Under the pieces are notes generated by a model. The model worked only from the letters and a program-made list of their open reading frames with translations. It had not been told where the DNA came from and searched no databases. Of a stretch of DNA of 64,000 nt, positions 25,151 through 34,128 are shown piece by piece. The stretch's first letter is position 1, and every line of letters begins with the position of its first letter. Source of the stretch: Sphingopyxis sp. LC363 (lineage in GTDB: Bacteria; Pseudomonadota; Alphaproteobacteria; Sphingomonadales; Sphingomonadaceae); NCBI RefSeq assembly GCF_000756385.1, contig NZ_JNFC01000067.1, positions 1-64,000 of the forward strand, in the 5' to 3' direction. A program made the translations under genes and the position numbers.

Positions 25151-28090
25151 TCAGAATTTTGCTCCGATGGCGACACCATAACGCCGCGGATCAAGAGTAT
25201 AGATGTTTGTAAAATTACCGGAAGATGCATCGGTGACATAAAGTCCGGTAACCGAGTTGCTATCGAAAATATTCTGAACGAACCCCCGGACAAACCAGCG
25301 CTCGTCGGCGCCATTCAACTGTAAAACCGCATTTGCCTGGACGAAAGGTTCGATACGATTAATCCTGCCGTTGAAGATATTGCCATATTGCTTTCCGGTA
25401 AGGGAAATGTCGACGCGGGGGACGAGTGTCATACCATTCCCAACCTCTGCCGTGTACTGCACGCCCATCGAGACCTTGACATTCGGCGCTTGGGGCAATG
25501 TGTTGCCCTTGATGTTAACCTCGACGCCAGGACTCAATACCTGGATCCCGCTGTTCGCAGGGATAGCGCTCGCGAGGACACCGCAAATGCCGAACGCGCC
25601 GCTGGAGGCGATATTGCCGTCCGAAGGAAATTCCTGCGGTGCGCGAAGGCCGAGAGCCGCATTTACTCCCGCAACGAACGCATCAGCAACGCCAGGCGCA
25701 GGTCCCGTGACAGCGCAGTGCGCACCATTGCTGATGTCCTTGATAATCACGGCATCAGGATCTCCGCCGCCCGGATCACGCGGATTGGAGAAGAATTGAT
25801 CGCCGGCGACCTTGGCATTGAGATAGCTGAAGGACAGATTGATAAGCCAGTTCGGGTCCGGCCTGATGACAGACTCCAGTTCGACACCCCAGATATTGGC
25901 GTCAACCGTGTCATTCACAGACGTTCTTGCCACGATGCGGCTGAGCTGCAGTCCACTATATTTGTAGTAAAATGCGGTGGCATTCAGTTGCAACGCGCCG
26001 TTTGCGAAGACGTTCTTGGAGCCAATCTCGAAGGCATCGATCGATTCAGAGCCGAAACTCTCGCTGACGGCGAAAATCGGAGAAAGCGGAGGATTGATAC
26101 CGCCGGATTTGTAACCCCTCGAGTAAGATGCATAGAGTGAATTGTCCGGCGTAACCTCGAAGGCCAGAACTGCTCGTCCGGTAATTTCGTCGAAGCTTAC
26201 TTCGCGAAACTGGGCGAGCTGTTGGCCCGGTGTCCCCGGGTCGGCATCGAAAAGTCCAGACGGCCCGGTGAGAGGCGTTATCGGGGTATCGAACGGATCT
26301 CCATCGTTGGCATAAGGGTTCAGGAAACTGATCAGTGTCGTACGCGCCGTTACATCCTTCTTGTCATTGTTGTAACGCAGCCCCCCGGTCAACGTCAGCC
26401 GGTCGCTTAGATCGAAATAGACCTCGCCGAAAATCCCATAGCTCTCCAGATTCGATTCCAGCGAGTTGTTCCGATACATCGACGTCGCGAAATAGGATGG
26501 CGGAAGGCCGCCCGACAAGGAGCCGAATGAACCCAATATGGCACTGGCGTAATCGAGCGCAAACGAGTTCACATAATAGCTATTGTCGGTGGTTTTCGAT
26601 TTCGCGTAAATTCCCCCCAACAGGAAATTGAACGGCCCGTCGAAGTCACTCGTAAGGATGAGCTCTCCGCTCCACGATTCGCGTTGTTCCGAAGATCGAT
26701 CGAAAGAAAGCGGCGTTTCGGAACACAGCGAGTTCCCTTCGAAAGCGCCTCTGCTTCCATCATCATTATCCGAGGTGCACAGCACGCCCTGCGGACCGTC
26801 CGGGATGAGAGCGCCGGCAATCGGCGAAAAATAGGCCGAGGAGCCGGGAATGAAGGCCGGCGCCGGCGGAGCAAGACCCGTCGGCAATCCGTTAGCCGCA
26901 AAAAAGGCCAGCGTATTGAGCGCCGGGGCGAAACCGGCACGGCTTTGAATTCCAAGAAAATAGTCCTGCCTGGAATCGACTTCAGTATCCTGATAAATGC
27001 CGGTGGCCGTCAGGGTCATCGCGCCGAATTTTTGCTCAAGGCGCGCCTGCACCTGTAGCTCTTCCGCAAAATAGAAGGGCGTATAGGCCGTGTTGACGAC
27101 ACGCACATCGCCAGGCTCCTGAAACCCGGAAAACCCGTCAGGGCCATAAAGGCTGCCAAGGCCGAGTACGGCGGGAATGCCCTGAATGGCGAAGAACTCG
27201 GAAGAACTGAGCGTCGCACCGACCGTGGAATTTGCGTTCGTGGTATCGAAATCACGTCGATTGTTCAGGCATCCGAGCACGCCCAATGGATCGCGTTGGC
27301 ACGTTTGTTTCTGGTTTCTGAGGCGCGTGTCCTTTTCCCGGAAATAATAGCCCATGAGATCGATCGTCGTATCAGGACCGGGCTCGAAACGAAGTGAGCC
27401 TCGCAACGCGTAAAGGTCCCGAGTGTCGATGTCCGATCCATCATAAAGATTCGTCGTATAACCGTCGCGGTTCACATATATGCCCGCCAGTCTCACGCCG
27501 ATCATATCCCCGATCGGGACATTGACCATGCCACGCGCTTCGATGCTGTTGAAATTGCCATACTCGAATTGCGCTTCAGCCTCGAAACGGGAGAGTTTGG
27601 GTTTCGCGGTCACGACATTCACGACCCCGGAGGTCGCATTCCGACCGAACAGGGTGCCTTGAGGTCCGCGAAGGACTTCAATCCGTTCCAGATCGAAATA
27701 TTCGGTCTCGAACAGGCGTGTTCCGAACAAGGGTGATCCATTGACATGAATTGCGGTCGCAGCATCGCAGGTGACGCCGACGCACAGGTCGCCAACGCCG
27801 CGAATAGTGAATGAAGCTGAGGTGAAATTGCCTTTCGAGAAAGATACATTGGGCAGCGTCAGCTGTAGATCCGAGGCATTTTCGATCTGCTGGCTTTCAA
27901 GCGCCTCAGCGCTGAATGCGCTGACAGCTATCGGCACGTCTTGCAAGCTTTGCGCCTGACGTTGCGCCGTCACGACGATGACATCGTTACCGCCATCTGG
28001 CTCTTCAGCTATGGCTTCCTGAGCATTTGAGACCTGTGGCAACGCCATCAGGACGGCGCTTGCCAACAAATAAGCTTTGTTATTCATCAC
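25151..28090 (-). CDS. TonB-dependent receptor
   Basis: 979 aa from ATG 28090 (MMNNK). The signal peptide ends near VSNAQ. A TonB box DVIVVTAQ lies at about 36-43, then the plug domain (LERIEVLRGPQGTLFGRNAT, SGVVNVVTAKP) and a long beta-barrel ending in a terminal Phe (GAKF). This outer-membrane receptor imports a bulky substrate using TonB energy. It lies just downstream of the catabolic operon 28758-38202 on the same strand, separated by a terminator hairpin. It is a candidate uptake route for that pathway's substrate; the ligand itself is not readable. Confidence 0.93.
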   Translation of the reverse strand: MMNNKAYLLASAVLMALPQVSNAQEAIAEEPDGGNDVIVVTAQRQAQSLQDVPIAVSAFSAEALESQQIENASDLQLTLPNVSFSKGNFTSASFTIRGVGDLCVGVTCDAATAIHVNGSPLFGTRLFETEYFDLERIEVLRGPQGTLFGRNATSGVVNVVTAKPKLSRFEAEAQFEYGNFNSIEARGMVNVPIGDMIGVRLAGIYVNRDGYTTNLYDGSDIDTRDLYALRGSLRFEPGPDTTIDLMGYYFREKDTRLRNQKQTCQRDPLGVLGCLNNRRDFDTTNANSTVGATLSSSEFFAIQGIPAVLGLGSLYGPDGFSGFQEPGDVRVVNTAYTPFYFAEELQVQARLEQKFGAMTLTATGIYQDTEVDSRQDYFLGIQSRAGFAPALNTLAFFAANGLPTGLAPPAPAFIPGSSAYFSPIAGALIPDGPQGVLCTSDNDDGSRGAFEGNSLCSETPLSFDRSSEQRESWSGELILTSDFDGPFNFLLGGIYAKSKTTDNSYYVNSFALDYASAILGSFGSLSGGLPPSYFATSMYRNNSLESNLESYGIFGEVYFDLSDRLTLTGGLRYNNDKKDVTARTTLISFLNPYANDGDPFDTPITPLTGPSGLFDADPGTPGQQLAQFREVSFDEITGRAVLAFEVTPDNSLYASYSRGYKSGGINPPLSPIFAVSESFGSESIDAFEIGSKNVFANGALQLNATAFYYKYSGLQLSRIVARTSVNDTVDANIWGVELESVIRPDPNWLINLSFSYLNAKVAGDQFFSNPRDPGGGDPDAVIIKDISNGAHCAVTGPAPGVADAFVAGVNAALGLRAPQEFPSDGNIASSGAFGICGVLASAIPANSGIQVLSPGVEVNIKGNTLPQAPNVKVSMGVQYTAEVGNGMTLVPRVDISLTGKQYGNIFNGRINRIEPFVQANAVLQLNGADERWFVRGFVQNIFDSNSVTGLYVTDASSGNFTNIYTLDPRRYGVAIGAKF

Positions 28091-28757
28091 CCTTCTCTCC
28101 CTGTCTCGATTTTTTAGTTTCTTACGCGAACCCGTCCTTTTCCCCGGTAGTCGATGTTCAAAAATGGGGCAGCTCGCCGAGCTGCCCCGAGTTTGAGAGG
28201 TGGCCAGAAGGAGATTTCCGGAGAGGAAAAGATTCTCGCCGCCCGGCTTGAAGCTGAGCAGTTTTTCGGTATTTGGTAAAGAACTTTATTATGGCACTTT
28301 ATTATATTGCTCGGGGCGCTGGGAGGTGTTCCATCTCAGATCCGAAGAAATCAGTTTATACATCCGATGCTTGCTGTCAGCGCTTCAGCCTTGGCACGGT
28401 CGAGCGCGCGCCGACGACTTTTGGATGCGGCTGCGGTACGGCACGCCCGATCCCGAGCGCATGTCCCGCCGAAGCTGGACAGCCTTTTGTGGCTCCATGA
28501 CCTTGCCTTGCTGTTTGCCTCGGAAGGCATATCGACCAACTGTGCCACGATAGATTTCTTTGTGGCGCCAAGCAACACAGGCAAGAGAAGAAGATCTAAA
28601 CAGAACATATGAACTCTGCTTGGTTATTTCTGCCTCGGCCTTAGTATTTATGTCTTGCTGTGCAAAAGAGGCCTCATCGTTTAACTAAATGTTGGATCGG
28701 CAATTCTCGCATCGCCATTACGGTCGCATGCAACCATAAAATCGCGCTAGACGTTGC
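28091..28757. other. Intergenic region upstream of the TonB receptor
   Basis: About 670 bp with no supportable gene. It holds the terminator hairpin at 28166-28188 and an AT-rich part (TTATTATGGCACTTTATTAT near 28290) that could contain a promoter. Short frames in 28270-28612 on both strands match nothing recognisable. Confidence 0.5.
28166..28188 (-). terminator. Hairpin terminator (minus strand)
   Basis: GGGGCAGCTC (28166-28175) pairs perfectly with GAGCTGCCCC (28179-28188) around a 3-nt loop. On the minus strand the stem is followed by ATTTTTG. It probably ends transcription of the catabolic operon before the TonB receptor gene. Confidence 0.75.
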
Positions 28758-29735
28758 TCAAGTCGGCGCTTCCCAAAGCCGGAGAAGGCTCCTCAACGCG
28801 GTGACAAAGGCCAGCGGCTGGTCGAGCATCAGATGGTGGCGGGCTTGAGGCACGGCAATGATCGGAATGGCTCCTCCCCCCAGTTCACGAACATATGCCA
28901 CGGAATCCCGGTTGAAGAGCTGGCTCTCCTCGCCGTGAACGATAGCCTTGCGGCCCGGCGCGTTCACTAGGCGCTCGCCGATGGTGAGCCACTCGTCGGG
29001 CCGGTTGCTCCTCCGGAACACTTCGGGAGAGAATTTCCACGTCCAACCCTCCCCGTCACGCCGCAGAGAATGAAAGGCCATATAGTCCAAAAGAAATGGC
29101 TCACCGACAGGCTGGGGTGGGGAAAGGACGTATCGACTGCGCGCCGCGTCGTAGCTGGGATAGCGACTTTTGGCTTTGTCCGGGTCGCCGGATCCGGGGC
29201 TGGCGCGGCGGAGATTCCAATACGCTTGCAAGAGCGCAGGTCGCATGACCATCAGGTCGCAAACCACAATGCCGGAGAAGGTATCGGGCGATTGGGTGAC
29301 GGCCGTCAACGCTGCGCCAGAACCGAAACTGTGGGCAATGATCGTGGGCTTGTGGCCATCCGCAAACAGTCCAAGCGCTTCGGCAATTTCGCCGAACTCG
29401 CGCCCCCTGGCCAAGGGGTCGGCGTGCCCTCGCATTTCGCTGTCGCCCATGCCGGCAAGATCGAAGGCCACCACATCATAATCTTCGGCCAGAAACGGCG
29501 CGATGAAGGAAAAGCAGCGGGCATGCGAGAGAAAACCGTGCGTCATCAGTACCTTGGGTTTCGCCCGGTCGCCCCAGCGAAAGTAATGCGCTTTGGCACC
29601 CTCGATCTCTACATAGCCTTCCTCGCGCGGCACCCTGAGAGCGGAAACGAACCATTCGGGCAGATGCGAACCATCGCCCGCCCAGAGAGCGTCGATGTCC
29701 TCGGGGCAATCTTCAATCTTTACCGCCTCGTTCAT
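28758..29735 (-). CDS. Alpha/beta hydrolase, paired with the Baeyer-Villiger monooxygenase
   Basis: 325 aa from ATG 29735, overlapping the monooxygenase stop (ATGA). Alpha/beta hydrolase features are LMTHGFLSHARCFSFIAPFL (oxyanion region), FDLAGMGDS, nucleophile elbow IIAHSFGSG and a late His in PQARHHLMLDQP. The tight coupling suggests it hydrolyses the ester or lactone made by the Baeyer-Villiger enzyme. It is cytoplasmic, with no signal peptide, and is the last gene of the minus-strand operon. Confidence 0.88.
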   Translation of the reverse strand: MNEAVKIEDCPEDIDALWAGDGSHLPEWFVSALRVPREEGYVEIEGAKAHYFRWGDRAKPKVLMTHGFLSHARCFSFIAPFLAEDYDVVAFDLAGMGDSEMRGHADPLARGREFGEIAEALGLFADGHKPTIIAHSFGSGAALTAVTQSPDTFSGIVVCDLMVMRPALLQAYWNLRRASPGSGDPDKAKSRYPSYDAARSRYVLSPPQPVGEPFLLDYMAFHSLRRDGEGWTWKFSPEVFRRSNRPDEWLTIGERLVNAPGRKAIVHGEESQLFNRDSVAYVRELGGGAIPIIAVPQARHHLMLDQPLAFVTALRSLLRLWEAPT

Positions 29736-31369
29736 ATTGTTGGGCCGTCCTTGCGTGTGAGTTTTTCGAAAGCGAAGCCAGCATAGCTGCCGGCCGCCTC
29801 TTCGTCGCAGAGCGCGGCATAGCCAGACACGCTCGGAAAATTGATGAGCTGGCGCTTCTTTCCCGGAATATTCGCGCCCATGTACCATGAGGCCGCCTCG
29901 GGAAAGAGCGTCATCGCGCCAGCCGCGGCAACCATTTCAGTCCAGCCAGTTTCGGCAGCCGGTTTGCCCTCGAAAAGATCGATGTCCCTCCTACGCAACC
30001 AGACCATGAAATCGCAAATCCAGTCGCCCTGTATTTCCGCGCTTGTCGGGCCATTGGCGAAACCCGACGGGCTGAGAGGACCATAAGCGAACAACATGTT
30101 GGGAAAACCCGACACCGCCATGCCGAGATAGGCGCGCACACCGTCTTCCCACGCCTGCCAAAGGGGAAGCCCCTCCCTCCCGGTGATGTTCATGTCGATC
30201 AACCCGCCACGCCCGGCATCGAAGCCGGTCGCAAAAATGATCAGATCGCATTCGACCTCACCGTCTTCCATCTTGATGGCCTGGGGCTCGATACGGATGA
30301 TCGCGTTTGCCTTCAGATCGACCAGCGCGACATTATCCTGCTCGAAAATTTCATAATATCCCTGTTCGAGCGAGGGTCTTTTCGTGCCGAAAGGATGCGG
30401 CGGCTCCGCAGGCGCAAGTTTCTCGGCCAGAACGGGGTCGATAATCCGCGCGAGAACCTTTTTGCGCCAGAACTCATAGGCGTAGCGGTTCGCTTCGCGA
30501 TTGGTCAGTATGTCGGCAAAGTTGTTGTACCAGAATTTGAGGCCGCCCTGCCGCCACAGGGTCTCGAAATGGTTGTTGCGCGTCGTGGCGTCTACATCGA
30601 GCGCGGAGATGTCAAGCGACTGGCATTCGAATCCCCCGTTCGTTCGCTTGCGCCGAACAAAAATGGCGGGATAGCCCTGCTTATCACGCTGCTGAATGTC
30701 TTCGGTAAGCCGTTCCTGGCGCATGGGCAGGCCCAGAATAGGAGTCCTCTGAAACAAGGTCAGCTTTTCTGCGCATTTGGCGGCCTCCTGCGCGATCTGC
30801 ACTCCGCTCGCACCAGTGCCGATGACGGCGATCCGGCGGCCCGAAAGATCGATACCCTGTTGCGGCCATCGCGCCGTGTGACACCAATCGCCTTCGAACG
30901 CCGCGATTCCTCGCATATCGGGAATATACGGCTTCGATGCGAATCCCAAAGCGGGCAGAAGGAAGTGTGTCGATATTCCTTCCCCGCCCTCAAGCTGCAG
31001 GCGCCACCGTCGTCCCTCTTCATCGAACCTTGCGCTTTGGACCCTCGATCCCATCCGCATAAGCGGCCAAAGGCCCAGCGTATCGCAAACATGCCGGAAA
31101 TAGGCTCTGAGCTCCTTCCATCCGGGAAAGCGCTCGCTCCAGGCCCATGATTTCCAAACCTCGGGTATCGAAAACTCATAGAGCGGTACCTGCGAGTCCA
31201 CGCGGGCACCGGGATAGCAATTCCAGTACCAAATGCCGCCGGGCTGGGCGGCCGCATCTACCAGCAGCACCTTGAACCCGGCGTCACGCAATTTGTGCAG
31301 CAGATAGATGCCGCTGAAGCCTGCACCGACGATCACGGCATCGTAATCGGGAGAGCCAGTCGATCTCAC
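29732..31369 (-). CDS. Type I Baeyer-Villiger flavin monooxygenase
   Basis: 545 aa. The start is a GTG at 31369 that overlaps the TGA of the acyl-CoA synthetase (GTGA); no ATG precedes the FAD motif. It has FAD-binding GAGFSG (15-20), the Baeyer-Villiger fingerprint FEGDWCHTARWP (158-169, FxGxxxHxxxWP) and NADPH-binding GTGASG (184-189). The enzyme inserts oxygen next to a ketone using FAD, NADPH and O2. The ketone could come from the thiolase-fold aldolase step encoded upstream; the substrate is unknown. Length is normal for the family. Confidence 0.92.
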   Translation of the reverse strand: MRSTGSPDYDAVIVGAGFSGIYLLHKLRDAGFKVLLVDAAAQPGGIWYWNCYPGARVDSQVPLYEFSIPEVWKSWAWSERFPGWKELRAYFRHVCDTLGLWPLMRMGSRVQSARFDEEGRRWRLQLEGGEGISTHFLLPALGFASKPYIPDMRGIAAFEGDWCHTARWPQQGIDLSGRRIAVIGTGASGVQIAQEAAKCAEKLTLFQRTPILGLPMRQERLTEDIQQRDKQGYPAIFVRRKRTNGGFECQSLDISALDVDATTRNNHFETLWRQGGLKFWYNNFADILTNREANRYAYEFWRKKVLARIIDPVLAEKLAPAEPPHPFGTKRPSLEQGYYEIFEQDNVALVDLKANAIIRIEPQAIKMEDGEVECDLIIFATGFDAGRGGLIDMNITGREGLPLWQAWEDGVRAYLGMAVSGFPNMLFAYGPLSPSGFANGPTSAEIQGDWICDFMVWLRRRDIDLFEGKPAAETGWTEMVAAAGAMTLFPEAASWYMGANIPGKKRQLINFPSVSGYAALCDEEAAGSYAGFAFEKLTRKDGPTI

Positions 31370-32979
31370 GTCGCGACATTCGATCGTTCGGCAATCGCTT
31401 TTGCCGTTGCATAATCGGCCTTGCCGTTCGAGGCTCGCATGGGGATGTCTGTCGGAATTATGGTCTTGGGAGTTTTGTATCCCGCCAAATGTGCGCGCAC
31501 ATGGGTTTTGACCGCTTGTTCGTCGAACTGGGCGTGGTCGTTGAGGTGGACGATCGCGGTTACGGCTTGGCCCCATTTATCATCCGGCACGCCTACGACC
31601 AGCGCGTCCCCGATGGCGGGATGGGTCTTGAGCACTTCCTCGACCTCCTCGGGATAAACTTTCTCTCCCGCCGTGTTGATGCAGACGCTTCCGCGGCCGA
31701 GCAAGGTCAGGCTGCCATCGGCTTCTACCCGACACCAGTCGCCCGGAATGGAATAGCGCACCCCATCGATCGTGCGAAACGTCTTCGCGGATTTCTCGGG
31801 GTCCTTGTAATAGCCTATGGGGATCGCACCCTTCCGGGCGATAAATCCCGGCACGCCGCTCCCCGGTTCGACTTTCTGGTCGGTTTCGTCGAAAACATCG
31901 CAGAACTCGCCGATCCCAAATTTCGCGGTGTTCGTGCCGCCCTCCGCAGTGGTGACGGCAAGGCCGAAGCCGAGGCCTTCGGATGCGCCAAAACTGTCCA
32001 TCAGTACGATTTGCGGAATATGCCGGCACAGGCCGGACTTGACCTCCTTGCTCCACATCACACCGGAAGAGAGGATTGTAACGAGGCTGCTGGTATCCCA
32101 GCGGCCAGGGTGGTCGTCGAGCGCGGAAAGCATTGGCTTGGCAAAGGCGTCGCCCACGATCGCTATACCTTCCACCTTGTGCCTTTCCACCGTATCCCAC
32201 AGTTCCTCGGCATCGAAAGACCATGCCTCCAACGTAACTATCGCGCCGCCAGACATCAGCGTGCCGATCGCAGTGATAAAGCCCGTTCCGTGCATCAGCG
32301 GGCAAGAGGAAAGCGTGCGCCTGCCCGGGCCTTCGCGGGCGATCAGCGCGACATTTTCTTCGAGTGTCTCTGGAACGGGGCCGAGCAACTTCTGTGCGTC
32401 GAGTTGGGCCTTGCGCATGTCATCATGACGCCACATCACGCCCTTGGGCATTCCGGTCGTACCACCCGTATAGATGAAAAGCAGATCGGCGGGCGAGCGT
32501 GTGATGCCGAGCGCCGATCCGTCCCCCTCTTGCGCGAGAGTCTCATAGTGGATCGCAAAGGGCGCGATTGAAGACAGCTCGCCAATTTCGACGAAGGTGC
32601 GAACCTTCCTAAGCCGGTCGTTGAGTTCGACGATAGTGTCGCGGAATTCCGAACTGTAAACGATGACCTCGCTGTCGGAATCGTCGAAGATATAAAACAC
32701 CTCTTCGGCCCGATAACGGTAATTGATGTTCACATGCGTCAAACGCCCCTTGAAGCAGGCCGCCATCAACTCGCCATATTCGGGTCGGTTGCGCATATAG
32801 AAGGCGACCTTCGCGCCATCGCGGATGCCGCGTTGGCGCAACCCGCGGGCGATATTGTTCGAGCGCGCCGACATCTCGGGCCAGGTGACGATCCGGTCTC
32901 CATGTATCAGAGCCGGCGCATCTTCGGGCATGAAGGGCTCGATCGCGTCGAGAATATCCCCGAGATTCCAGTCGATCAC
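31366..32979 (-). CDS. Acyl-CoA synthetase (AMP-forming)
   Basis: 537 aa from a GTG at 32979, preceded by GAGAGGAGAATCAAT; the upstream in-frame ATG at 33012 is less well placed. The ANL-superfamily signature is intact: IYTGGTTGMPKGVMWRHDD, FGASEGLGFG, SIPGDWCRVEADG and the C-terminal lysine in RASNGKADYATAK. It resembles the FadD19/FadD3-like synthetases of steroid and branched-acid catabolism. It would turn a carboxylic acid made after P450 oxidation into its CoA thioester. It lies between the acyl-CoA dehydrogenase and monooxygenase genes of one operon. Confidence 0.9.
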   Translation of the reverse strand: MIDWNLGDILDAIEPFMPEDAPALIHGDRIVTWPEMSARSNNIARGLRQRGIRDGAKVAFYMRNRPEYGELMAACFKGRLTHVNINYRYRAEEVFYIFDDSDSEVIVYSSEFRDTIVELNDRLRKVRTFVEIGELSSIAPFAIHYETLAQEGDGSALGITRSPADLLFIYTGGTTGMPKGVMWRHDDMRKAQLDAQKLLGPVPETLEENVALIAREGPGRRTLSSCPLMHGTGFITAIGTLMSGGAIVTLEAWSFDAEELWDTVERHKVEGIAIVGDAFAKPMLSALDDHPGRWDTSSLVTILSSGVMWSKEVKSGLCRHIPQIVLMDSFGASEGLGFGLAVTTAEGGTNTAKFGIGEFCDVFDETDQKVEPGSGVPGFIARKGAIPIGYYKDPEKSAKTFRTIDGVRYSIPGDWCRVEADGSLTLLGRGSVCINTAGEKVYPEEVEEVLKTHPAIGDALVVGVPDDKWGQAVTAIVHLNDHAQFDEQAVKTHVRAHLAGYKTPKTIIPTDIPMRASNGKADYATAKAIAERSNVAT

Positions 32980-33036
32980 ATTGATTCTCCTCTCTGGACG
33001 GGGCCGCAGCATCGGGGCGCATGACTCCCGTTACTA

Positions 33037-34128
33037 TCAGGCTGCTCTCGTCCAACCCTGCAGAGCCGCTGCCTCGGCTCGCACCGCTTCGGGGCCACCC
33101 AAGACCTGCCGATCGAAGCCGATCCGTTTGAACCAGTAGTGCAGGCCGAGCAGATCGGTGAACCCCATCCCGCCATGCACTTCAGTGGCGGTGCGGGCGA
33201 CAAATCGGTGGACGTCGCCCGTGAGGGATTTCGCATGGCAAGCCGCGAGAGATGCATCCTCCGGCAGCGCATCGAAGACATGGGCGGCGTACCAGACCAG
33301 CGCGCGGCACGGTTCATGGCGTGCGGCCATTTCGGCGCACATGTGCTTTACCGCCTGGAAGCTGCCGATAGGGCGGCCGAACTGCTCTCGCTGACCAGCA
33401 TAATCGACCGCCTTTTCAATCATGGCCTGCCCTGCGCCTAAGCTGTCGGCGGCAAGGATCACGCGGCCAGCATCGCGCAGCCGAGCCGATGCTGTGCCGC
33501 CGTCGTCGGCAAGCGGATCGGTCTCGACAGCCGCAAAGGACAATTCTCCCACGCTGCGCGTGCGATCGATGGTGGTGAGGCGGGTCGCCTTGAGTCCCGA
33601 TGCTAGGGCTGGGACGAGGTGCAGCCTGCCACCGGCGTCCGCTACGAGATACGCGTCCGCGCCTTCGAAATCGAGGCAGAACAGGGCGGTGCCGCTAAGC
33701 TTCCCTTCGACGAATTGAACTCCCGCGCCGTCGCGCGCCTGGACCGTCGCGGAAATCGCGACTCCGATACGGGCCTCGCCACGCGCGATCTTCGGAAGCC
33801 ATTGGCACTTTTGCTTGTTAGTTCCTGCCTCGCTCAGCGCGATCGGGGCGAGAACTACGCTGGCTAGAAATGGCGCTGGTGTGACCGCATAGGCGAGTTG
33901 TTCCGCCACGACCGCAGCGTCGAGAAGGGTCATGCCTAGGCCACCATGCTCTTCGGGGACAAGCATGGCTGGGACCGCCAGATCGTGGAGGGCTCCGAAA
34001 ATAGTGTCACTTAACGGGTTGTCGCGCCCGGCACATTCGCGGACATGCTCAAGCGGGGAGGTATCGGCAAGACACCGCGCAACTGCGTCGCGCAGTATCT
34101 GCTGATCCTGCGAAAGGCCGAAGTCCAT
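33037..34128 (-). CDS. Acyl-CoA dehydrogenase, subunit A type
   Basis: 363 aa from ATG 34128, sharing its A with the preceding TGA. It begins DFGLSQDQQILRDAVARCL and has the family's FAD/substrate motifs, SLGAGQAMIEKAVDYAGQRE followed by QFGRPIGSFQAVKH, and a C-terminal TATEVHGGMGFTDLLGLHYW. It is shorter than typical dehydrogenases and sits next to a second, longer one. This matches the heteromeric alpha2beta2 dehydrogenases of steroid side-chain degradation. It probably introduces the alpha-beta double bond into an acyl-CoA. Confidence 0.9.
   Translation of the reverse strand: MDFGLSQDQQILRDAVARCLADTSPLEHVRECAGRDNPLSDTIFGALHDLAVPAMLVPEEHGGLGMTLLDAAVVAEQLAYAVTPAPFLASVVLAPIALSEAGTNKQKCQWLPKIARGEARIGVAISATVQARDGAGVQFVEGKLSGTALFCLDFEGADAYLVADAGGRLHLVPALASGLKATRLTTIDRTRSVGELSFAAVETDPLADDGGTASARLRDAGRVILAADSLGAGQAMIEKAVDYAGQREQFGRPIGSFQAVKHMCAEMAARHEPCRALVWYAAHVFDALPEDASLAACHAKSLTGDVHRFVARTATEVHGGMGFTDLLGLHYWFKRIGFDRQVLGGPEAVRAEAAALQGWTRAA

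Noticed and set aside
28270-28612. Short frames of 75-101 aa
   Set aside because: No SD, no family and mutual overlap on both strands.
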